A DNA stretch of 64,000 bases from Methanocorpusculum sp. Its GTDB lineage: Archaea > Halobacteriota > Methanomicrobia > Methanomicrobiales > Methanocorpusculaceae. The first letter of the stretch is position 1, and each line of letters opens with the position of its first letter. Positions 54,985 through 63,819 of the stretch are shown here, piece by piece. The notes under the pieces were generated by a model. The model saw nothing but the letters and a program-made list of their open reading frames with translations, was not told where the DNA came from and searched no databases. The position numbers and the translations under genes are program-made. The stretch lies in the NCBI GenBank assembly GCA_017408885.1, contig JAFQTT010000003.1, positions 299,128 through 363,127 of the forward strand, read 5' to 3'.

Positions 54985-56274
54985 TTATGGGCTGACTCTG
55001 TGGCGGTCACGCGGGAAGAGAACACCCTCTCTGATATTCTGGAGACCGAGCATGGTCATGATAAGACGCTCAGTTCCAAGACCCCAGCCTGCATGCGGCG
55101 GCATACCGTATTTGAACGGGTTTAAGTAGAAGTCGAATGCGTCAACGTTTAATCCCTTCTCCTTAATCTGCTGGACAAGCAGGTCGTAGATGTGGCAGCG
55201 CTGTGCTCCGGAGGAGAGTTCCATTCTTGGGTGCATCATATCGAATGCGCGGCAGACTTCCGGTCTGTCCAAAAACGGCATGGTGTAGAATGGTCTGGTG
55301 GATGAAGGCCACTCGGTGATGAAGTACATGGTGCCCATCTTTTCTCCGATGATTCTCTCGGATGCAGAGGATAAGTCGTCGCCGAAGACGAGCGGTTCTC
55401 CGCCTTCGGTGGAGATGGCGATAGCCTCTTCGTAGGTGATTCTCGGGAACGGAACGGATGGTACCTGGAAGTCTTCGATTCCAAGGGTTGCGAGTGCATC
55501 TGCGCAGTGGTCTTTGACGTACTGGTATGCGTATGCAACGACGTTTTCGAGAACAGACATAGCGTCTTCCTGGTCTGCGAAGGACATTTCGATATCAATC
55601 GAGGTTGCTTCGTTTAAGTGGCGGACGGTGTTGTGTTCTTCTGCACGGAAGATTGCACCGATTTCAAAGACTCGGTCGAATCCTGCACTCATGAGCATCT
55701 GTTTGTAGAGCTGCGGGGACTGGTTTAAGAATGCCTCTTTGTCGAAGTATGCGAGCGGGAAGAGTTCGGTTCCTCCTTCGGTTGCGGCTGCGACAATCTT
55801 CGGGGTCTGGGTCTGGGTGAATCCGTGGTCCCAGAGGTATTCGCTGATTGCGCGAAGAACTGCGCTTCTGATCTGGAAGATGGCGTTTACTCTCGGCTTT
55901 CTTAAGTCAAGGTATCTGTTGTCAAGGCGAGTGTCTAAGTCTGCCGGGACTTTTTCGGAGACGTCAAGCGGAAGCGGAGTTGCTGCACGGGAGAGTACAG
56001 TTAAGGTCTCCGGGACAAGTTCTCGTCCTCCCGGTGCTTTTTCGGTTGCTTTTACAACACCGGTGCATTCGATGACAGACTCGCGGCTGATTTCCTTTAA
56101 TGCAGCGAGGACTTCTTCAGATACCTTTTTCTTCGGGATGGTGACCTGAAGGATGCCTGTTCTGTCACGGACAAGTAAGAAGGTAAGACCGCCTAAGTCT
56201 CTTTCTTCGTGAACCCAGCCAGCAACGTGTGCCTGACCGATTTCCGGGGTGACTTCTTTTATTGGTATGCGCAT
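54985..56274 (-). CDS. aspS: Aspartyl-tRNA synthetase (archaeal type)
   Basis: 429 residues. N-terminal anticodon-binding OB fold (VAGWVHEERDLGGLTFLLVRDRTG), class II motifs including FRAEEHNTVRHLNE and the C-terminal GWGLGTERLIMTMLG. Length and lack of the bacterial GAD insertion fit the archaeal enzyme, which may also charge tRNA-Asn. ATG 56274 (MRIPIKEV) is the family start; an upstream in-frame reading is not. Confidence 0.95.
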   Translation of the reverse strand: MRIPIKEVTPEIGQAHVAGWVHEERDLGGLTFLLVRDRTGILQVTIPKKKVSEEVLAALKEISRESVIECTGVVKATEKAPGGRELVPETLTVLSRAATPLPLDVSEKVPADLDTRLDNRYLDLRKPRVNAIFQIRSAVLRAISEYLWDHGFTQTQTPKIVAAATEGGTELFPLAYFDKEAFLNQSPQLYKQMLMSAGFDRVFEIGAIFRAEEHNTVRHLNEATSIDIEMSFADQEDAMSVLENVVAYAYQYVKDHCADALATLGIEDFQVPSVPFPRITYEEAIAISTEGGEPLVFGDDLSSASERIIGEKMGTMYFITEWPSSTRPFYTMPFLDRPEVCRAFDMMHPRMELSSGAQRCHIYDLLVQQIKEKGLNVDAFDFYLNPFKYGMPPHAGWGLGTERLIMTMLGLQNIREGVLFPRDRHRVSP

Positions 56275-56338
56275 AAAATCTCTTATGTATTGGACGTCAG
56301 GATAGATTATAGTTTGCAGAGGTGTTGGAAAAAAGAGG

Positions 56339-57085
56339 TTATTTTGTGATGATGAGAGTTCCACAACTGTCTGTGATTGGAACCTTCGGGACAAAACCAT
56401 ACTTCTTTTCAAAATCGTTAACGGCTTCTTTTACACCTTTCCATTCATTAGTCGGGTTATAATCATGAATCATAATGTATCCTCCCTCCACAAGTCTTGG
56501 GTAGAAGTATTCTAATCCTGCTAATATTGGGAGATATAAGTCACAGTCAAGAGATACAAAGATGAACCTATCTTCAAGCCCCTCAACTGTCTCAGGGAAG
56601 TATCCTTTTCTAACTACACACTTATCAGGGTGTTGCATTTTTGAAAGAACAATGTCTATCGATGTATTTCTAAATTGAGTGAGGGCTTTATCACTGGTGT
56701 AATCATTTTCCCGTTCATGTTTGATGTCAACATCAGCGAATCCTTCAAAAGTGTCAAAGAGATAAAGTGTTGATTCTGGGTAAAGTTGGTTTATGATTGA
56801 GCTGAAGTCTCCTCTGAATACACCAAGTTCGGCAACTGCTCCAGTTAATCCTTTTTTCTTAATCTCCTCTGCTAAGAGTTCAAGTGTTCTGAAGCGGACA
56901 TAATCTACGAGCAGTCCTTCTTTATCTTTAGAATACCTTTTCCATCTGGATGGTGAAACGTTGTCATAACCCATTCCTTTAGCAACAAATGAAGTGTTTC
57001 CATATTTTTTTGAAAATGGTATATGTTGTGATAAAAATGTCAGCAATTCTGATGTTCGGTAGTAGATGAATCCAGGGATATCCAT
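56339..57085 (-). CDS. TylF/MycF-type SAM-dependent O-methyltransferase
   Basis: 248 residues. SAM site GAVAELGVFRGDFSSIIN near residue 85, LYLFDTFEGFADVD, FVSLDCDLYLPILAGLEYFYPRL with metal-binding acidic residues, and MIHDYN. Family members methylate sugars or phenolics; here probably a surface glycan (inference). AT-richer than its neighbours, a lone accessory gene beside a regulator. Confidence 0.83.
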   Translation of the reverse strand: MDIPGFIYYRTSELLTFLSQHIPFSKKYGNTSFVAKGMGYDNVSPSRWKRYSKDKEGLLVDYVRFRTLELLAEEIKKKGLTGAVAELGVFRGDFSSIINQLYPESTLYLFDTFEGFADVDIKHERENDYTSDKALTQFRNTSIDIVLSKMQHPDKCVVRKGYFPETVEGLEDRFIFVSLDCDLYLPILAGLEYFYPRLVEGGYIMIHDYNPTNEWKGVKEAVNDFEKKYGFVPKVPITDSCGTLIITK

Positions 57086-57140
57086 TAAATTATTGTAAGT
57101 TATTGGCTTACATAATACTTTCTACAACTCACATAGAGTG

Positions 57141-57159
57141 ATACTATACGAATACTATA
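57141..57159. promoter_or_regulatory. Direct repeat ATACTATA, 11-bp period
   Basis: Two copies (57141-57148, 57152-57159) end 15 bp before the start of the ribbon-helix-helix gene. An 11-bp period places both on one DNA face, suitable for RHH dimers; likely its operator. Confidence 0.5.
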
Positions 57160-57174
57160 ATTCAATAAGAGTAA

Positions 57175-57525
57175 ATGGCAAGAACAAAAACTAATCCATC
57201 TTCCTCAGTGACATTTCGCATGCCCAATTCTCTCCTCAAAGAGATTGATGAGCTTGCTGTCCAAAATTCTCATGATAGGACAGCGGAAATTAATGGTGCA
57301 TGTAAGTATTGGGTATCAGTTGGTGGTGTTAGTGGGGTGAATTTTTCTGCATCTGCGAAAATTGCTGAGTTGGAAGAACACATTATAAGACTTGAATCGT
57401 CGATAGGTGACTTGTCCAAAAATTTAGAAAACCTTGAGAAAAATAATTCAACTCTCCTTGCTGTTATCGAAAGCAACGAACATACAATAAAGCGGCTTCT
57501 GGAAACTCTATCCAGACAGCATTAA
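57175..57525 (+). CDS. Ribbon-helix-helix regulator with coiled-coil tail (second)
   Basis: 116 residues. RHH segment SVTFRMPNSLLKEIDELAVQN, a helix with DRTAEINGACKYWV, then a long coiled coil (KIAELEEHIIRLESSIGDLSKNLENLEKN). Same architecture as the gene at 35123, but sequences differ. Probably autoregulated; may also control the divergent methyltransferase. Confidence 0.75.
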   Translation: MARTKTNPSSSVTFRMPNSLLKEIDELAVQNSHDRTAEINGACKYWVSVGGVSGVNFSASAKIAELEEHIIRLESSIGDLSKNLENLEKNNSTLLAVIESNEHTIKRLLETLSRQH

Positions 57526-57624
57526 ATCTTCTCTTCATCTCTATTTTTGAAAGTAAGTATAGTGTCACTTTTATGTGGTGTCGAATTCTACATTAGTGAT
57601 ACAAACAATTTGGGAGGATAGCAT

Positions 57625-58056
57625 ATGTTTCATTATATCTGGCCAATAGTATTAGTTATCCTGTCAAACGTGATGTATCAGCTCTGTGCCCGTAGGATGC
57701 CGAACAGTGTTGATCCGTTTGCCGCTCTTACCGTAACCTATCTGGTTGGCGCTGCCGCATCCCTTCTTCTGTATCTTCTTCTGCACAAAGGCGGAAACAT
57801 CATCGAAGAGTTCAGCCAGATAAACTGGGTACCTTTTATCTTCGGTCTGGTAATTGTCGGAATTGAGGTTGGGTGGATTTTTGTGTACCGGGCAGGCTGG
57901 CAGGTGAGTACTGCTCCCATTGTCCAGAGTGCCATCGTTGCCGTGATTCTTATCATACTGGGTTTTCTTCTCTTCAAGGAGTCCATGACCTGGAATAAGA
58001 TTCTTGGGATTGCCGTCTGTATACTTGGGCTCTTTTTCATCAATCTAAAACCCTAA
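57625..58056 (+). CDS. EamA/DMT-type small transporter
   Basis: 143 residues, five membrane segments in one EamA unit (WPIVLVILSNVMYQLCAR, FGLVIVGIEVGWIFVYRAGW, FKESMTWNKILGIAVCILGLFFI). Half the length of a full DMT transporter, so probably works as a dimer. Substrate unknown. Confidence 0.82.
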   Translation: MFHYIWPIVLVILSNVMYQLCARRMPNSVDPFAALTVTYLVGAAASLLLYLLLHKGGNIIEEFSQINWVPFIFGLVIVGIEVGWIFVYRAGWQVSTAPIVQSAIVAVILIILGFLLFKESMTWNKILGIAVCILGLFFINLKP

Positions 58057-58173
58057 TCCTCTTTTGGCAAAACACATATCCCTTCTCTAAACCTATAGAA
58101 AATCATCGTGTCCCGCCTTCAAAACCCTAATACCCTCAGGCGACATATACTATCCTGTGCAGATACTTTGCAT

Positions 58174-58845
58174 ATGAAAGGCCCCCGCCTGACCTATACG
58201 CAATCGCGTGGGATGAGGGACGGGACAACAAGATATGCTACAGGCACCCCCTGCCTGGTCAAAGATTCGCGAGGACATGCAATAGCATCCGGTGAACGGT
58301 ATCGGTTAACGGCAGGGGACAGACCTTTTGACGACGGGGTAAGTCCTGTCATTTCCGAACTTCTCCTGGTCGCTGTAACTGTTGTTCTGGCAGTGATTGT
58401 TGCTGCATCACTTTTTGGTCTATTTTCTGATACAATCTCCCCATCTGAACAGCCCGAGATTTTGAAGATAACATCCATATCGCATTACTCTGACTCCGGA
58501 AAACTCACGTATGCCGGAATCATAACTCTCAAAAATATCGGGTACGAAGACATCCAAAACCGAAGGCACGGAATGTACATATCGATAAACGAAGAACGTA
58601 CTAATTCAGTTATCGAAACCCTTTGTTCATCTGACTTCATTCCAACACATCACTATGGTGTACGCTTAATCAAAGGGGCAGGTCCTCATGGAGATGTATG
58701 GGAATCAGGAGCGCTTGGGGTGATTGATTTGTCTGATAAAATGATTCACCCGGGAGATTTGGTAACGGTTGAGGTTTACCGTTTAGACACTGGAGAAATC
58801 ATCTCACGCTCGAAACTGTATGCTCCATCTGTTTTCGAAGAATGA
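58174..58845 (+). CDS. Type IV pilin-like protein (archaeal class III signal)
   Basis: 223 residues from ATG 58174. DDGVSPVISELLLVAVTVVLAVIVAASLF is the archaeal pilin N-domain with prepilin-peptidase site before or within GVSPV, followed by a beta-rich outside domain. The leader before the signal is unusually long (about 53 residues, basic and Thr-rich) from any in-frame start (58108, 58174 or 58213). TATA CATATACTATC at 58143 favours 58174. Confidence 0.72.
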   Translation: MKGPRLTYTQSRGMRDGTTRYATGTPCLVKDSRGHAIASGERYRLTAGDRPFDDGVSPVISELLLVAVTVVLAVIVAASLFGLFSDTISPSEQPEILKITSISHYSDSGKLTYAGIITLKNIGYEDIQNRRHGMYISINEERTNSVIETLCSSDFIPTHHYGVRLIKGAGPHGDVWESGALGVIDLSDKMIHPGDLVTVEVYRLDTGEIISRSKLYAPSVFEE

Positions 58846-58891
58846 GAACATATATCCTCATTCAAGGCGTATACATTAAGTAGAAGATACT

Positions 58892-59833
58892 ATGCCGAAA
58901 CACTGCGATATTCCGGTAAAACAGTTCATCCCAAGAGCAGGGATGACGGTTAATGAACTCATCACGGAAATGGGAAATGCCGGAGCCTATAACGGAGGAA
59001 GCCTTTTTGGCGCAGTCGAGCTTTACGAAAAGATGCTCAGCGACCCGGATATGACGAAATTCTTCGGTCTTTCCGGAGCTATGGTGCCGGCTGGAATGGG
59101 TGGAGTTGTCTCCACACTCATGGAAAAAGGACACATTGATGTCTTAACCTCTACTGGTGCAAACTTAACCCACGATATCATCGAGGCAATCGGCTGCCAC
59201 CATTACAAGGGAACAGCCGAGTGTGATGACATTGAACTCAGACAGGATGATATTAACAGAATCTATGATGTCTTCCTGCCAAACGAAGCATACATTGAAC
59301 TCGAGGACTTCATTCAGGATGTCTATTCCAGTCTGCCGGAGAAGCCGATTACCATCAGCGCTCTGCTCCGTACCATTGGAGAACAGCTTGACACTGGTAT
59401 TCTTGCAACCGCGGCAAAGAATGATATTCCGGTTTACTGTCCGGCATTTCAGGACTCGGTTCTTGGTCTTCAGTACTGGATGTACTCTCAGTTCCACAAG
59501 AAGACTATTCTTGATGCAATCGGTGACATGCACAACCTCATGAATACTGCATTCAATGTCAAGAAGGCAGGAGCGGTCTTTGTCGGCGGCGGTGTGCCGA
59601 AGAACTTCACTCTTCAGACTATGCTTATGACGGAGAATGCATTTACCTATGTCATTCAGTTAACCGGAGACCGCCCTGACTTAGGAGGACTTTCCGGCGC
59701 AACGCTTGATGAGGCAAAGTCGTGGGGTAAGATTGGGGAAGGCGGAGTTGGAATCACTGTTTACGGTGATGCAACAATTACACTTCCAGTCCTTGCAACC
59801 GCAACACTCGAACGTCTGGAGGGACGCAAATAA
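58892..59833 (+). CDS. dys: Deoxyhypusine synthase
   Basis: 313 residues. Transfers aminobutyl from spermidine to aIF5A. Seen: LSGAMVPAGMGGVVSTLME, LTSTGANLTHD, GILATAAKNDIPVYCPAFQD, and the catalytic lysine region GATLDEAKSWGKI. Overlaps pyrF by one base (TAATG). Confidence 0.95.
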   Translation: MPKHCDIPVKQFIPRAGMTVNELITEMGNAGAYNGGSLFGAVELYEKMLSDPDMTKFFGLSGAMVPAGMGGVVSTLMEKGHIDVLTSTGANLTHDIIEAIGCHHYKGTAECDDIELRQDDINRIYDVFLPNEAYIELEDFIQDVYSSLPEKPITISALLRTIGEQLDTGILATAAKNDIPVYCPAFQDSVLGLQYWMYSQFHKKTILDAIGDMHNLMNTAFNVKKAGAVFVGGGVPKNFTLQTMLMTENAFTYVIQLTGDRPDLGGLSGATLDEAKSWGKIGEGGVGITVYGDATITLPVLATATLERLEGRK

Positions 59834-60471
59834 TGGCAGATTTATTATTAGCACTTGATGTGAAAGGAAAGGAAAAGGCAGTCGAAGTCGCAGAAGCCTG
59901 TGCAGGCGAGATTGACGCAATCAAAATCGGATACCCGCTTGTGCTGTCCGCAGGTCTTGGAATTGTCAAAGACCTTGCAAAGTTTGGAACGCCGATTATT
60001 GCAGACTTTAAAGTAGCAGACATCCCAAACACCAACTCCCTTATCTGCGAGGAGGTCTTTGCGGCAGGATGTTCAGGTATCATTACGCACGCATTCTGCG
60101 GTGAGGATTCTCTTTCCGCAATCGTTGACGGGGCACACGCTCACGGAGGCGAAGCATATGTGGTCTGCGAGATGAGCCACCCGGGAGCACTTACTTTCTT
60201 AACCGGAGCAAACGCAGAAAAGATGGCAGGTATGGCCAAGGCTGCTGGGGCAGACGGTATTATTGCCCCGGCTACCCGCCCTGAGAGAACGGCAGTTCTT
60301 CGTGAAATCATCGGAAATGATATGAAAATCTGTTCTCCGGGTGTTGGTGCGCAGGGTGCTCAGCCTGAGGATGTAAAGAAGTATGTTGACGGCATTATCG
60401 TTGGCCGTGCAATCTATGAAGCTGAGGATGTAAAGGCAGCCGCCCACGCATACAAGCTTCGCTGTATCTAA
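59833..60471 (+). CDS. pyrF: Orotidine 5'-phosphate decarboxylase
   Basis: 212 residues. Last step of UMP synthesis. LLLALDVKGKEKA, IIADFKVADIPNTN (catalytic D-x-K-x-x-D), SHPGA and SPGVGAQGAQPEDV. Translationally coupled to dys. Confidence 0.95.
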   Translation: MADLLLALDVKGKEKAVEVAEACAGEIDAIKIGYPLVLSAGLGIVKDLAKFGTPIIADFKVADIPNTNSLICEEVFAAGCSGIITHAFCGEDSLSAIVDGAHAHGGEAYVVCEMSHPGALTFLTGANAEKMAGMAKAAGADGIIAPATRPERTAVLREIIGNDMKICSPGVGAQGAQPEDVKKYVDGIIVGRAIYEAEDVKAAAHAYKLRCI

Positions 60472-61322
60472 TTTTCAAAGATACACCCTTCTTTTTTACC
60501 GCATTTTGTTGTCCAGAGCAGGTGTGGTACTTGGAAAATTTTCCGGCAGATTACAAATGAAATCTGATTTTTATTCCGTACATCATATGCGATAAAGTCG
60601 GGCTTTGAAAGGAAATTTGTCAGAAGATTACTTATCAGAATCCTTTCCCAGAGCGGGATTTGCCTCATCTCTTCATCTTTGAACCGTGAGGATAACTGTC
60701 CACGCAGATATTCCGGACGGTTTTTGGAAAACCACATGAGAACTATTGGTGAAAATGATTCAACAGCAGCATTTCCATTATGCTCTTTAAGGATGTCTGC
60801 GGTTTTTTCACAAAGTTTTGCACATTCAAAGTATGCTTTGATTTCAACTAACAGAGGAGCTCTGCCTGTTTCTTTTAGTACATCAGAGAGGAGGGGAATT
60901 GTTTCTTCTGAACCAAAGAGCGGTATTTTTTGGAGTTCTGAAAATGTAAGGTCTGATATTTTCTCCGTTCTTCCTGCGGCACGAAGCAGAGTTTCGTCAT
61001 GGAATACTACAACTTCGTCATCTTTGGTGAGACGTACATCAAGCTCAATCCCAACGCCTGCATCTTTTGCGAGACGAAATGCGGAGATAGTATTTTCAGG
61101 TACTGTGTCATGAAGTCCGCGATGTGCAAAAGAATTTTTACAGAAGGTTTCTGCTTTACTTTTTCTTTTTCCATACGGGTGTATGAGACAGAGGTAGAGG
61201 ATTATGATTACTAATACAAGTATGATGTACACGTATGTGTTAGATTGGTTTGGATGGGTAATAAGAGCATTTCTGCAAAACGCAAAACAGGCACAGCCGC
61301 ATGTACTTCGTGCCTGCTTCAT
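60468..61322 (-). CDS. Membrane-anchored glycerophosphodiester phosphodiesterase
   Basis: About 284 residues. One membrane helix (YVYIILVLVIIILYLCLIH), then a GDPD barrel: FAHRGLHDTVPENTISAF, GIELDVRLTKDDEVVVFHDETLLR, and LLVEIKAY. Hydrolyses glycerophosphodiesters from polar lipids. Start uncertain: ATG 61322 lies inside the 86-bp repeat, while a GTG at 61232 would start just before the helix. Confidence 0.83.
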   Translation of the reverse strand: MKQARSTCGCACFAFCRNALITHPNQSNTYVYIILVLVIIILYLCLIHPYGKRKSKAETFCKNSFAHRGLHDTVPENTISAFRLAKDAGVGIELDVRLTKDDEVVVFHDETLLRAAGRTEKISDLTFSELQKIPLFGSEETIPLLSDVLKETGRAPLLVEIKAYFECAKLCEKTADILKEHNGNAAVESFSPIVLMWFSKNRPEYLRGQLSSRFKDEEMRQIPLWERILISNLLTNFLSKPDFIAYDVRNKNQISFVICRKIFQVPHLLWTTKCGKKEGCIFEN

Positions 61323-61555
61323 GCCCCTTTTCACTCACTGCCTCTCACTTCGTTCGAGGCACTTTCGCAAAAACAGGCACAGCCGCACGCCTTTCAGTCG
61401 TGCTCAGTGCCTGTCTTTGATCAGTACCCCTCGTTTCACTTAGGGCACTTTCGCAAAAACAGGCACAGCCGCATGCACTTCGTGTCTGCTCCATGCCCCT
61501 TTTCTCTCACTGCCTCTCACTTCGTTCGAGGCACTTTCGCGAAAAGGGGCACTTT
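61282..61555. repeat. Tandem repeat, about 86-bp period, three units
   Basis: GCAAAAACAGGCACAGCCGC recurs at 61282 (one A fewer), 61367 and 61453. Between copies 1 and 2, and after copy 3, CACTGCCTCTCACTTCG with TTCGAGGCACTTTCGC recurs; unit 2 is more diverged. The block ends with a palindrome-like GCACTTTCGCGAAAAGGGGC. It fills the gap between GDPD and rpa; ORFs across it are artefacts. Confidence 0.85.
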
Positions 61556-61568
61556 CGCACCGCGCGGT

Positions 61569-61615
61569 ATGGTATTTATATAGTAGAAAATCATAGGTGT
61601 AATTGGAGATCAATT
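61569..61615 (+). promoter_or_regulatory. rpa promoter and ribosome-binding site
   Basis: TATTTATATAG (61573-61583) is a strong TATA box directly after the repeat. GGAGAT lies 5 nt before ATG 61616, which decides the start over an ORF that reads back into the repeat. Confidence 0.7.
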
Positions 61616-63229
61616 ATGGATGCAAAACAGATCCAACAGATTACCGACAGAATCTCCCTGAATTTACAATCTAAAGGAGTATCGCCGGACACGCAGAGCA
61701 TTTTTGACAAGCTTGCGGCATACATCAATGATTTTGGTGTGGTGGCAACAGAAGCAGAACGCAAGGTCTTATCGGATCAGTACAAGAAGTACGACATTCC
61801 GGAAGAGACAAAACCAGTATCTCACCCATCTTCCTCATCTGGAAATGAAGTCGTAAATCTTGCAGACATTCAGGAAAGCGACTGGGTAACGGTTGAGGTA
61901 AAGGTTGTAGCACTGCAGCCTCCAAACTCACCAGCCATATCTCAGACAGGAGTTTTCGCAGACAGTACCGGGGCTGTGCGCTTTGTTACATTCTCGAAGG
62001 CTTCAGAACTTCCGGAACTTGAGCTTGAGAAATGGTACCGCATTGAGTCTGCTGTTGTTGATTCATTCCGCGGGGCATTAAATCTGAAGATGCATTCCGG
62101 TTCGAAGATTTCTGAGATTGAGGATGACCGCTGTCTTGTACCGGCTTCACCTACTCCGGTTTCCGAAGTCAAGCCGGGAGTTGTTCCATGCATCCATGTA
62201 AAATTTGTTGACGAATGGGAGTCCAGAAGTGACCGTATGCTTCAGACGGGACTTGTTGCTGACGAGTCAGGCCGTATGAAATTTGTTATCTGGAATGACC
62301 CGAATAAAGAGAAACTGAAGGTTGGCTCTGTATATACTATATTCTATGCAGGTGTTGACGAGTTCAACGGAAGATATTCTCTTACATTAAACTCTGCCAT
62401 GTGGCTTGAGGATGATGAGGCTTCTCTTTCTTCGGTAAAAGTCCGCGGAACATCTGCGCCGACTGAGCCTCTTCCGGTTTCCCGCATTCGTGATTTGGAA
62501 ACCGGATATGCAAGTGTTCGCGTGAAGTTTGTTGAAGAGTGGGAATCCAGAAGTGATCGTATGCTTCAGACAGGACTTGTCGGAGATGAATCAGGTCGCA
62601 TGAAGTTTGTTATCTGGAAGGATGACAAGAAGCAGCCGCTTGAGCTTGGACGCATCTATAATATTACAAATGCAAAGGTGGACGAGTTTAACGGCAGACT
62701 TTCACTTTCTCTGAACCCGTCAGAGTATTCTGTAGAAGCTGATGCGTCTGACTTTGAGGTTGGAACCCAGCTCGATGAGATTTCCGGAGCATTAGTGCAG
62801 ATTTCGAAGGGTTCCGGTCTTATTAAACGTTGTCCTGTTGAGGGCTGTGGTCGTGCACTTTCCAAGCAGAATTTATGTCCGGTTCATGAGATTCAGAATA
62901 ATTATGTCTATGACATGAGAATCAAGGCTGTTGTTGACGATGGTCACAAGGCATATAATGTGCTGTTCGGTCGCGAACTGACTGAAGAGATTTCAGGCAT
63001 GACTATGGATGAGGCGATTGATATCGGAACAAGCAGTCCGCTTGGTCTTGATGAGGTTCTTGTTCAGATGACCGAACGCCTTTGCGGACGTTATGTGAGC
63101 TGTAAAGGTTCAATGTTCGATAACCGTCTGATGGTTAAGTCTGTTGAGTTTATAAAATATGACGCATCCGAGGTTGCATCACTTATGAATCGTGCAGGTG
63201 AGGGTGTAAATCAGGAGGGTGAGTTATGA
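61616..63229 (+). CDS. rpa: Replication protein A, single-stranded DNA-binding, with zinc finger
   Basis: 537 residues. After a helical N-terminus come OB folds at about 75-170, 195-295 and 305-400, then a zinc finger (CPVEGCGRALSKQNLCPVH) inserted before a fourth OB-like region. OB folds 2 and 3 are near duplicates: WESRSDRMLQTGLVADESG against WESRSDRMLQTGLVGDESG. Binds ssDNA in replication and repair. Overlaps the next gene by 4 nt. Confidence 0.94.
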   Translation: MDAKQIQQITDRISLNLQSKGVSPDTQSIFDKLAAYINDFGVVATEAERKVLSDQYKKYDIPEETKPVSHPSSSSGNEVVNLADIQESDWVTVEVKVVALQPPNSPAISQTGVFADSTGAVRFVTFSKASELPELELEKWYRIESAVVDSFRGALNLKMHSGSKISEIEDDRCLVPASPTPVSEVKPGVVPCIHVKFVDEWESRSDRMLQTGLVADESGRMKFVIWNDPNKEKLKVGSVYTIFYAGVDEFNGRYSLTLNSAMWLEDDEASLSSVKVRGTSAPTEPLPVSRIRDLETGYASVRVKFVEEWESRSDRMLQTGLVGDESGRMKFVIWKDDKKQPLELGRIYNITNAKVDEFNGRLSLSLNPSEYSVEADASDFEVGTQLDEISGALVQISKGSGLIKRCPVEGCGRALSKQNLCPVHEIQNNYVYDMRIKAVVDDGHKAYNVLFGRELTEEISGMTMDEAIDIGTSSPLGLDEVLVQMTERLCGRYVSCKGSMFDNRLMVKSVEFIKYDASEVASLMNRAGEGVNQEGEL

Positions 63230-63819
63230 GTGAATTTGTAAGTCAGACTGCTTACGAGCGTGAACCGGCAAAGCGTGTTTTCGCGGCTGAGCTTCGCGAG
63301 GCTTCGAGAACAATCCGCGATGAAGGTGATGAGAAGAGTCCAACATATCTTCTTCTGCCAACAGGAGAGCGCTGCAACCGTATTATGATTGCTGGGGCAA
63401 TCACTGATAAGAGTAAGGCTGGAGATCAGAATGTTCAGTATCGTGCAAAAGTTTCTGATCCAACAGGTATATTCTATATCAATGCCAGCTCTTATCAGCC
63501 GGAAGCTATGCTCCAGTTGGCAAAAATTGATACTGAGATGCCGTCATTTGTGGTTGTCATTGGTAAACCGAATGCTTATACAACTCCGGAGGGCAGAGTT
63601 CTTGTTTCGGTGCGCGCTGAGGCTGTGCAGGTGGTTGATCGTGATACGCGTGACTTGTGGATTCTGGATACTGCGCGCGCAACTCTGGATCGAATTGATG
63701 TTATGTTTGGCGCGAATGAGACTGTATCTCCAGATGCAGCACTTGCAAAGGAGACATATCCACAGAAGGCAGACCATTGGAAGAAGGTCGTATTCGACGC
63801 ACTTTCAAAATTGGTCTGA
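63226..63819 (+). CDS. RPA-associated OB-fold protein
   Basis: 197 residues. COG3390-type partner of archaeal RPA (RPA41/Rpap-like): EREPAKRVFAAELREAS, an OB fold (RIMIAGAITDKSK...YRAKVSDPTGIFYINASSYQPEA) and a helical C-terminus. Co-translated with rpa. Confidence 0.88.
   Translation: MSEFVSQTAYEREPAKRVFAAELREASRTIRDEGDEKSPTYLLLPTGERCNRIMIAGAITDKSKAGDQNVQYRAKVSDPTGIFYINASSYQPEAMLQLAKIDTEMPSFVVVIGKPNAYTTPEGRVLVSVRAEAVQVVDRDTRDLWILDTARATLDRIDVMFGANETVSPDAALAKETYPQKADHWKKVVFDALSKLV

Noticed and set aside
61204..61583. ORFs across the 86-bp repeats
   Set aside because: Repeated, Arg/His/Ser-rich translations from a tandem repeat; the rpa TATA box and ribosome-binding site lie after them.
63226..63819. 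RPA-associated gene as an independent ssDNA-binding protein
   Set aside because: Single OB fold with the wording of the RPA partner family and 4-nt overlap with rpa; better described as its associated subunit.
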